Of a DNA stretch of 6,545 nt, positions 1-4,610 are shown piece by piece; position 1 is the stretch's first letter, and the number at the start of each line of letters is the position of its first letter. The stretch comes from Thermodesulfobacteriales bacterium (lineage in GTDB: Bacteria; Desulfobacterota; Thermodesulfobacteria; Thermodesulfobacteriales; Thermodesulfatatoraceae), in contig JALSPN010000270.1 of NCBI GenBank assembly GCA_026985945.1, forward strand, positions 1-6,545. Direction: 5' to 3'. The notes beneath the pieces were generated by a model. That model was not told where the DNA came from, did not search any database, and saw only the letters and a list, made by a program, of their open reading frames with translations. A program made the position numbers and the translations under genes.

Positions 1-167
1 AATATTTGAATCAAGATGTGAAGACAAACGCCGTGGGAAGGAGGAAGTCCCGGACGAAAGAAGAATTGATGGGCAACGTGAGGAGCTATTTGATGAGTAT
101 GCAGAGGCAGCCGGAGATAGTGAAGGGTTACTTCCGCGCCCTGGCAGTCAGATATGCCTTGGATTAA
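1..167 (+). CDS. IS630-family transposase, C-terminal tail (partial, 5' end outside window)
   Basis: Reading from base 3, a frame stays open from the window edge to a TAA at 165-167 and encodes about 54 residues. They begin YLNQDVKTNAVGRRK, continue through KEELMGNVRSYL and QRQPEIVKGYFRA, and end VRYALD. This matches the tail of IS630-type DDE transposases (Tc1/mariner superfamily), where an LNPDE-like segment with the third catalytic acidic residue is followed by N-x-DVK-x-N, an R-x-x-ELx-x-x-VR-x-YL helix, an Q-x-QPEIV-x-x-YF helix and a terminal VRYA. The catalytic residues would lie just left of the window, so an intact active site cannot be confirmed. The gene runs toward the minus-strand flagellar operon. 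The family call rests on recalled motifs, not on a search. The element could be complete or a remnant. Confidence 0.82.
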   Translation, partial: YLNQDVKTNAVGRRKSRTKEELMGNVRSYLMSMQRQPEIVKGYFRALAVRYALD

Positions 168-196
168 TGTCGACTATTTAATGCTCGGATTAATAA
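161..196. repeat. Direct repeat at the probable right end of the IS630-like element
   Basis: GGATTAAT occurs at 161-168, overlapping the transposase stop codon, and again at 187-194. TTAATG also recurs at 164-169 and 178-183. Short repeats close behind a transposase stop fit transposase-binding sequence at the end of an IS630-type element, and these elements usually insert at TA. The other terminus is outside the window, so the exact end and the TA duplication cannot be fixed. Confidence 0.35.
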
Positions 197-303
197 TTAC
201 GAATTTATTGCGAATCTATAAAAGGTGTCCAGTACTAAGACTCGGGGGAATTAGTGCCGAGGGCGCTTGAACTTAAACCCAGATTCTAGCTTAAGTGGAA
301 AAA
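168..303. other. Non-coding gap between the transposase and the flagellar operon; two weak inverted repeats
   Basis: No convincing gene is present in these 136 nt. Two short inverted repeats are visible. CTCGG at 241-245 pairs with CCGAG at 257-261 (11-nt loop), and ACTTAA at 271-276 pairs with TTAAGT at 291-296 (14-nt loop). Neither is followed by a T run on either strand, so neither looks like a good intrinsic terminator. They are the only candidates for the 3' end of the flagellar operon in this window. The region may include IS end sequence. Confidence 0.5.
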
Positions 304-660
304 TTAGGCCATTTTTTCATAGGCTTTGAGGGCTTTTTGGCTCTGGTTTAAATTTTTAAGACGTGTTTTGAGTACTTTATGTAGCCTACTTGTCAATAAT
401 TTGATCTCTTTCTCTCTTAATATAACCTTTTGCAAAAGGTCTTGAATTTCTTCTATTTCCATGATTTCAAGTCCTTCATAATAGATCTTTTTTGATGCTA
501 GGTAAGAGGTCAACTTTTTTCTTTCGTAAGTTCCTCTTAAGATAACTTCTTCCAGGGCCTCTGCTGATATTTTGGGGTAAGCTGCGAGAGTCTCAAAGAG
601 GAGGAGTTCTTTTTCCTGCCTCTTTGCAAACTCCCGCAGTCTCGAGATTACATCTCTCAT
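304..660 (-). CDS. Small helical protein in fliT position; possible FliT/FlgN-like flagellar chaperone
   Basis: This 118-residue protein is the last gene of the operon. Its ATG (658-660) overlaps the fliS stop in an ATGA arrangement, which suggests translational coupling, and an AGAGGA-type ribosome binding site lies inside the end of fliS. The protein is rich in Leu, Lys and Glu, has no signal peptide or membrane segment, and looks almost wholly alpha-helical. A charged helix spans about residues 1-25, there is a middle region to about 60, and a long amphipathic helix spans about 65-105. The tail contains LKNLNQSQKALKAYEK, which resembles the C-terminal helix of FlgN/FliT-type chaperones. 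In many operons fliT follows fliD and fliS and binds FliD in the cytoplasm. Here that role is inferred from position, size and helical character; I do not recognise the family firmly. Sampled rows are about 32-33% GC, well below flgK. The gene is very probably real; its function is uncertain. Confidence 0.72.
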   Translation of the reverse strand: MRDVISRLREFAKRQEKELLLFETLAAYPKISAEALEEVILRGTYERKKLTSYLASKKIYYEGLEIMEIEEIQDLLQKVILREKEIKLLTSRLHKVLKTRLKNLNQSQKALKAYEKMA

Positions 661-1067
661 TTTTGAGTTTCCTCTTGGCTGATTGCTTTCTCTTGTGGTT
701 GGTTCAACACCTGTTCAACCCAAATTTTTTTGAGTTCCTGAAGATAACGAATGCTGCGCTCTACCGTTTCAATCCCTTTTTGATGACCATTTAACCTAGA
801 AAGCTCTCTGATCATAGCACCATAAAGTCCGTAAAGAAACTCAGCAGCTTCTCCTCCAGCCTCTAAATTAACTCCGGCCTGAAGTTCTCCAATAATAGCA
901 ATAGCTTTGCCAATATGTTTGCCTCGAATTAATGGTTCATTGTAATGATTTTTGATGAAATTAAGTTCTTTAATTGCTGCTTCAAAAAGAAGCTTTACCA
1001 CTTTTTTGGGGTCATCAATGGTAGTAACCGAGTTGCGTCGATAAGTATTTAGAGCATTTCCATACAT
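657..1067 (-). CDS. fliS: Flagellar export chaperone FliS
   Basis: FliS binds the C-terminal helix of flagellin in the cytoplasm, prevents premature polymerisation and delivers flagellin to the export gate. The 136-residue protein has the family's usual length and pattern. It opens MYGNALNTYRRN, followed by the V-T-T-x-x-x-P-x-x-VV-x-LLFEAAI helix at about 14-32, GKHIGKAIAIIGELQAGVN at about 49-67, the GGEAAEFLYGLYGAMIREL helix at about 71-89, and a final helix VERSIRYLQELKKIW at about 102-116. The polar tail is Gln- and Glu-rich. The frame can be extended to a TTG at 1071-1073, but that codon directly abuts the AAGGAGG ribosome binding site (1074-1080). The ATG at 1065-1067 lies 6 nt past it and restores the conserved N-terminus, so it is chosen. 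It follows fliD by 46 nt and overlaps the next gene by 4 nt. FliW competes with CsrA through flagellin, so FliS belongs to the same flagellin-handling circuit. One sampled row is about 30% GC. Confidence 0.96.
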   Translation of the reverse strand: MYGNALNTYRRNSVTTIDDPKKVVKLLFEAAIKELNFIKNHYNEPLIRGKHIGKAIAIIGELQAGVNLEAGGEAAEFLYGLYGAMIRELSRLNGHQKGIETVERSIRYLQELKKIWVEQVLNQPQEKAISQEETQK

Positions 1068-1073
1068 TTTCAA

Positions 1074-1080
1074 CCTCCTT
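1074..1080 (-). promoter_or_regulatory. fliS ribosome binding site (decides the start codon)
   Basis: The mRNA-sense sequence is AAGGAGG, a near-perfect Shine-Dalgarno, followed by TTGAAA and then ATG. The 6-nt gap favours the ATG at 1065-1067 over the immediately adjacent TTG at 1071-1073. The site contains a GGA core, the minimal CsrA recognition trinucleotide. Confidence 0.85.
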
Positions 1081-1089
1081 GTTTACTTG

Positions 1090-1109
1090 GGCATTCTTCC
1101 CTGAATGCC
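1090..1109 (-). promoter_or_regulatory. Hairpin in the fliD-fliS gap with GGA in its loop; candidate CsrA site
   Basis: GGCATTC at 1090-1096 and GAATGCC at 1103-1109 form a perfect 7-bp stem. In the mRNA (minus-strand) sense the six-base loop is AGGGAA, which presents GGA. The hairpin lies 9 nt upstream of the fliS Shine-Dalgarno. No T run follows it, so it is not an intrinsic terminator. CsrA/RsmA is known to bind GGA in apical loops, often with a second GGA at the ribosome binding site, and this leader has both. The structure is seen directly; CsrA binding is inference. Confidence 0.4.
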
Positions 1110-1113
1110 GTTT

Positions 1114-2790
1114 CTATTTCTTATCGGTGAGTCCCGATATGCTCTTGAATTGGACTTCCAAATATGTCGAAAGATCATTTAACTGTTGGAGATAGTTATC
1201 CAGGGCCATGAATTGTCTCTGAAGGATAGCCATATTTTGTTCTACCCGTTCTTTGGCGAGAGTAATATTCTTTTCGATAAGTTCTATCTGACGCTTGGTG
1301 GTGTTTTGTTCCAAGGCGATAAGCCCGGAAGGGCCTAAATAATTCTGAAGAACGTCGTTTAAACTTTCACCAAAGCCTTTGATACCGTTTTCTTCATCTC
1401 CTAAAAGGAGTTTTTTGACCTCTTCTGGATATTTACTAAAAGCTTCCTCAAGTTTTTTTTCATTGAGAGTAATAGAACCGTCCCGATTAAAATCGACTCC
1501 CAGGTCAAAGAGGCTCCTGAGGTGTTTATTGGAAGAAGTGGTTTTTGAAAAAATGTCTCTCAGATCTCTTATCAATTTTTCAGCAGCAGTACTACGATAA
1601 AGGGGGCCTTCTATTCCCTCTTCGATATCAACAGCCATCTTTTCTCGAAGTTTGCCAAAGAAGTCGTTTATCTCTTTTACCAGAGAAGAAAAGTTAGATT
1701 TGACTTTCTCAAGGGAGGAAGAAACTTTTACCGTAGCATTTCCTGCACTCTTGAGGGAAAACACCACTCCTGGCACAATATCGGAGACCTGGTTGCTGCC
1801 ACGCTGATAGGAGATGTCGTCAATTTTGAAAAAGGCATTTAGGCTTTCACCGGCATTTTCTGTTTCCTGCGGAAAAAGAGCGGGGCTTGCAGGGCTCTGA
1901 GATACTGAGAGAGATTCTGGGGAACGCAGGTCGATAAAGTAGTTGCCGGCTGAATCCCGACGAAGATAGGCCCTGAGAGAGGAGTTTTCCGCCGCGTTAT
2001 TGATTAAATCTTTGAGTCCCGAAAGGGTGGTTCCATCTGGCACCTCTATCGTTATGTCCTTTTCTCCGGCCCTGATGGTAAGGGTAATGGGATTGCCGGT
2101 GTTATTTACTACGTCTTCGGGGTTGGCATAGTTTGCGCTGCGCCAGATATTGGGCGTCCCAGTGATTTCCTCAAAGCTTAAGGAGGAAAGTTCTTGAGTG
2201 ACTACGAGACGATAGTTCTCTCCAGTATCTTTGGCCTTTAAGATAAGTTTGTAAGGATCTGCGGCAGAGCCGGTGTCAACCACGGAGGCCTCTACTCCCG
2301 GGTTGTCTTCGGCTTCATTGATAAGATTGGCAAGGCCTTCAAGGGTTGTGCCGGCAGGAACCAGCACTGAAAATTCCTTCTCCCCCACGGCGATCTGCAA
2401 CACGTCGTCATTTGCAGCTACCGAGGCATCTTTAGAAGCGAAGCCCTGCGATTCCCAAAGACTTTTGCGAGCAAGCTGGCTTACCTCTACGTTATAAGTG
2501 CCTGTAAGGGCACCGACTTCTGCCCTTGCCGAAACCGCATCTCCAGAAACTTTTACCTGACGGGTGAGATAATTACTTTCCAGAGAGAGATCGAGCGCCT
2601 TTGATTTCAAGGAAAGGATCTGGGTGTTAAGCCAGTCAAATTCGGTGAGACGGGTCTCGTAAACGTCTTTTTTATCTTCTAGGCGCTTGACCGGTGCTTC
2701 TTCTATCTCGCGCAATTGGTCAAGCAGCCCCTGGAGATCAAGCCCGGAGCCGAGACCAAGGACATTTATTTTTCCAAAAATTTCTGCCAT
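1114..2790 (-). CDS. fliD: Flagellar filament cap protein FliD (HAP2)
   Basis: FliD forms the cap at the distal tip of the filament and promotes insertion of exported flagellin. The 558-residue protein shows the family layout. FliD_N is at about 9-110, with GLGSGLDLQGLLDQL at 12-26, the EEAPVKRLEDKK segment at 30-41, and TGTYNVEVSQLAR at 97-109. Two flagellin hook-IN modules follow, around 120-200 and 232-295, each marked by VPxGTTLxGLxxLIN (144-158 and 250-264). FliD_C covers about 315-545, including the conserved G-V-x-F-x-x-DGSI-x-L-x-E-x-KL stretch at 431-447 and a long C-terminal coiled-coil helix at about 490-545. It has no cysteine and no cleavable signal, as expected for a substrate of the flagellar type III exporter. 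The ATG at 2788-2790 is supported by AAGGGG about 7 nt upstream. It lies 125 nt after fliW, across a palindromic spacer, and 46 nt before fliS. Residues 433-444 match an EF-hand loop pattern. Confidence 0.97.
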   Translation of the reverse strand: MAEIFGKINVLGLGSGLDLQGLLDQLREIEEAPVKRLEDKKDVYETRLTEFDWLNTQILSLKSKALDLSLESNYLTRQVKVSGDAVSARAEVGALTGTYNVEVSQLARKSLWESQGFASKDASVAANDDVLQIAVGEKEFSVLVPAGTTLEGLANLINEAEDNPGVEASVVDTGSAADPYKLILKAKDTGENYRLVVTQELSSLSFEEITGTPNIWRSANYANPEDVVNNTGNPITLTIRAGEKDITIEVPDGTTLSGLKDLINNAAENSSLRAYLRRDSAGNYFIDLRSPESLSVSQSPASPALFPQETENAGESLNAFFKIDDISYQRGSNQVSDIVPGVVFSLKSAGNATVKVSSSLEKVKSNFSSLVKEINDFFGKLREKMAVDIEEGIEGPLYRSTAAEKLIRDLRDIFSKTTSSNKHLRSLFDLGVDFNRDGSITLNEKKLEEAFSKYPEEVKKLLLGDEENGIKGFGESLNDVLQNYLGPSGLIALEQNTTKRQIELIEKNITLAKERVEQNMAILQRQFMALDNYLQQLNDLSTYLEVQFKSISGLTDKK

Positions 2791-2816
2791 ATTTTGCCCC
2801 TTAATCTACTTTTTAC

Positions 2817-2907
2817 TGGGAGCATTTTTATGGGATCCGTTCCTATTTTTCGTTCCGAAAAATGGGAACGGATCCTTTTTAATGATGTTGGTTGTTTAGT
2901 GCTCCCA
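2817..2907. repeat. Nested inverted repeat between fliW and fliD
   Basis: An outer perfect 8-bp inverted repeat, TGGGAGCA at 2817-2824 and TGCTCCCA at 2900-2907, encloses an inner hairpin. Inner arms 2833-2851 and 2857-2875 give 11 bp (GGATCCGTTCC with GGAACGGATCC), one non-Watson-Crick pair (2844/2864: G-U on the plus strand, A-C in the mRNA), then 7 more pairs, with a 5-nt loop at 2852-2856. CGTTCC occurs twice (2838-2843 and 2851-2856), so a smaller alternative hairpin can form. It could be a REP-like extragenic palindrome, a fossil of a tiny mobile element, or a regulatory RNA structure. Only the arms are directly demonstrated. Confidence 0.75.
2833..2875 (-). promoter_or_regulatory. Long hairpin in the fliD leader with GGAAC apical loop; candidate CsrA target
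   Basis: Read as operon mRNA, the stem closes with a C-G pair around the pentaloop GGAAC. Further GGA triplets lie in the stem (GGATCC arms and AGGAAC). It sits 42 nt upstream of the fliD start. No U run follows in the mRNA sense (the next bases are CATAAAAAT), so a Rho-independent stop for the operon is unlikely. A T5 run follows it only on the plus strand (2876-2880), where it could stop antisense transcription. CsrA binding is inference from the GGA-in-loop rule and from csrA lying in the same operon. Confidence 0.35.
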
Positions 2908-2915
2908 TTAATAAC

Positions 2916-3410
2916 TTATCGAAGAGATCCCTCATTACTTGAAATTTCCCGGTTTATCACTTTTTCCTGAGTCGGATTCTTGGGGGCGGCGGTAAGAGGA
3001 GCCCTTAAAGGATATTTGCGGGCATCAAGCACCACCTGTTTGGCCAGTCGGCGAGGAATGTTAACCACTATGGGGCCCAAAAGATTGGCCGTTACATTTG
3101 CAGGATTTTCTTTAGGAATGGTAACGATGGCCAGGAAAGAGACCTCGTCTCCTTCCCGGAGATGGATCTCTTCTCTAGCTTCACGGGGAATCTCGGGTTT
3201 ATAATCCGGGAAGAACATGCTCGTGTCTATCACTACGAAAGCAAGCTCCGGGACATCTACGGCCTGAAGCCAGCAGAAGGGTGAATCTTCCCGGTGAGGG
3301 ATAAGCACATAACGCCTGGCCTGCGGGAAGCCGAGTATTCCGCTCGGGAAAAATATTATTTTGTCTTCTTCGATTTCGATTTCTCCGAATCTGGTGGTAT
3401 TAATCTTCAA
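2916..3410 (-). CDS. fliW: Flagellar assembly factor FliW
   Basis: FliW is a small cytoplasmic protein that binds CsrA allosterically and lifts its repression of flagellin translation. When flagellin accumulates it captures FliW and frees CsrA. The 164-residue protein has the family hallmarks: TTRFGEIEI at 5-13, the [21 protein letters not shown] segment at about 18-38, [19 protein letters not shown] at about 44-62, and late strands [28 protein letters not shown] at about 89-116. A polar, probably disordered tail follows from about 140. It starts at TTG (3408-3410), 6 nt after a GGGAGG ribosome binding site. No closer ATG would preserve the conserved N-terminus. It overlaps the end of csrA by 11 nt, which suggests coupled translation of the antagonist pair. 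The gene ends at TAA 2916-2918, just before the palindromic spacer. Confidence 0.97.
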   Translation of the reverse strand: MKINTTRFGEIEIEEDKIIFFPSGILGFPQARRYVLIPHREDSPFCWLQAVDVPELAFVVIDTSMFFPDYKPEIPREAREEIHLREGDEVSFLAIVTIPKENPANVTANLLGPIVVNIPRRLAKQVVLDARKYPLRAPLTAAPKNPTQEKVINREISSNEGSLR

Positions 3411-3639
3411 TTCTTTCCTCCCTTTCAGGGTCTAAAAAATTGGCTAAAGAAAGATCAACGGTAGCGGCGCGCAGGTTTTCTTCAAAGATCTTTTGATAAA
3501 CCTCCATACGATGCACGGGAACATGAGAGGGAGCTTCGATGCCGAGTTTTACCTGTTTGCCCCTGACCTCAAGGATCACGATCTTTATTTCCTCCCCAAT
3601 GGCGATTGATTCCCCGACTTTACGCGTGAGGACTAACAA
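3400..3639 (-). CDS. csrA: Carbon storage / translational regulator CsrA
   Basis: CsrA is a homodimeric RNA-binding protein that recognises GGA motifs, often over ribosome binding sites, and blocks translation. In FliW-containing bacteria its main known target is flagellin mRNA. The 79-residue protein carries the core pattern [25 protein letters not shown] at 28-37 and VPVHRMEVY at 40-48. The usual RNA-contact residues Leu4, Arg6 and Arg44 are present. The C-terminal helix and tail (about 49-79, beginning [11 protein letters not shown]) are longer than in the roughly 61-residue E. coli protein, as in CsrA forms that bind FliW. The start is TTG (3637-3639), confirmed by the canonical N-terminus and by AGGAGG four nt upstream. 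It lies 8 nt after flgL and overlaps fliW. Its own ribosome binding site contains GGA, so autoregulation is possible. Confidence 0.98.
   Translation of the reverse strand: MLVLTRKVGESIAIGEEIKIVILEVRGKQVKLGIEAPSHVPVHRMEVYQKIFEENLRAATVDLSLANFLDPEREERIED
3417..3422 (-). promoter_or_regulatory. fliW ribosome binding site inside csrA, serving a TTG start
   Basis: The mRNA sense reads GGGAGG, then AAAGAA, then TTG. It lies within the last codons of csrA, so fliW initiation is embedded in csrA translation. It contains GGA. Confidence 0.75.
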
Positions 3640-3643
3640 GTTT

Positions 3644-3649
3644 CCTCCT
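3644..3649 (-). promoter_or_regulatory. csrA ribosome binding site overlapping the flgL stop
   Basis: The mRNA sense reads TAGGAGGAAACTTG. The flgL stop TAG (3648-3650) runs into AGGAGG, which sits 4 nt before the csrA TTG. The strong Shine-Dalgarno justifies a TTG start, and its GGA core lets CsrA itself compete for the site in principle. Confidence 0.8.
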
Positions 3650-4598
3650 AACTCAGGTAATTGACCAGACTCAGCTGCATTACCTTGGCTGAGGCCGCAA
3701 GTGCCGCCTGATAAGCCGTCTCTTTGGCCTTTAAGCGCGTGGCCACTTCCAGAAGGTCCGCATCCTGGGTTGCACTTAAATTTTCTTTGATGGTGTCGTG
3801 AAGATCCTGATAAAGATTTTCTTTAAGTTCCAGGTGATCCATGCGGGCTCCCAGGGCCGCGCGTTCGTTTAGCAGGTGATCCATGACTTTTTCCAGACGA
3901 TCGATATGTGTTCCAAGTTCTTCAAGTTCTCGCTGAGGATCAGAAACATTGTTGGCCTCTAGAGTATTTTTGAGACCTATCAAGGTTTCAAAAAGACCAG
4001 AGGCCATGAGGGCCTCGTTTCCGTTACGCCCGATAAGGATCTTGCCCTCTGGAGAATAGCCATAGTAGGTATCCTCTTCACCACCCCGATAAATAACCCT
4101 TTCTTTTACCTCACCACCTGGCAGGGCCTTTTTTACCAGTTCAAAGGGTGGATGGGTCTCATCGTAACCAACGGGTTTGTTCCCGCCGAAGACATAACGA
4201 TTACCATGCCTGGTGTTGGCCAGGGCCAGGGCTTCTTTAAGGAGGTTTTCCACCTCCCGGGCAATAGCCTGCCGGTTTTCCGGGGTTAAATCATCATTTC
4301 TGGCCTGAAGGGCAAGCTGTTTGGCCCTTATTACAATATTTTCAAGACCGTCATAAGCTCCCTCCATGGTCCTCAAAAAGGACTTACCCTCCCTTATAGA
4401 AACACGGTAACGCTCTATGTCTTCAAGGGATTTCCGATAGCCCATGGTGCGCACCAGGGCCACCGGGTCGTCTGACGGTTTCTCAATTTTTGTGCCCGAA
4501 GCAATCTGCGTTTGGAGTTTCTGAATATCATTTGTGAGCCGATTGAGATTATAAAGCATGCGATCATATTGAGTTTTTAGACCAATCCGGATGGGCAT
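3648..4598 (-). CDS. flgL: Flagellar hook-filament junction protein FlgL (HAP3)
   Basis: FlgL forms the second junction ring between hook and filament, on the filament side of FlgK, and is exported through the flagellar type III apparatus. The 316-residue protein has the flagellin-like N-terminal D0/D1 helices: [27 protein letters not shown] at about 21-47 contains the IASG-x-K-x-x-x-PSDDP signature, and the helical segment runs to about 130, ending [13 protein letters not shown]. The variable middle is about 140-200. The C-terminal D0 helix runs from [40 protein letters not shown] to the end, the expected terminus for this family. It contains no cysteine. The ATG at 4596-4598 follows a GGGAGGG ribosome binding site by about 4 nt. 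It is separated from flgK by 12 nt and from csrA by 8 nt, so co-transcription is very likely. Confidence 0.97.
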   Translation of the reverse strand: MPIRIGLKTQYDRMLYNLNRLTNDIQKLQTQIASGTKIEKPSDDPVALVRTMGYRKSLEDIERYRVSIREGKSFLRTMEGAYDGLENIVIRAKQLALQARNDDLTPENRQAIAREVENLLKEALALANTRHGNRYVFGGNKPVGYDETHPPFELVKKALPGGEVKERVIYRGGEEDTYYGYSPEGKILIGRNGNEALMASGLFETLIGLKNTLEANNVSDPQRELEELGTHIDRLEKVMDHLLNERAALGARMDHLELKENLYQDLHDTIKENLSATQDADLLEVATRLKAKETAYQAALAASAKVMQLSLVNYLS

Positions 4599-4610
4599 TT
4601 AACCCTCCCG

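Noticed and set aside
241..296. Right end of an IS605/TnpB-type element or its guide RNA
   Set aside because: The short inverted repeats and GC-rich stretch recalled such ends, but there is no TnpB reading frame or recognisable terminus to support it.
2833..2880. Intrinsic terminator of the flgK-fliW operon
   Set aside because: The T5 run follows the stem only on the plus strand, where there is no gene to terminate. In the mRNA sense the stem is followed by an A-rich stretch.
1379..2970. Plus-strand open frames opposite fliD and the fliW-fliD spacer
   Set aside because: They are shadows of fliD codons, with Ser/Arg-rich low-complexity translations and no recognisable ribosome binding site or family.
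2980..3204. Plus-strand open frame opposite fliW
   Set aside because: It lies entirely within the conserved FliW coding region on the other strand and has no family signature.
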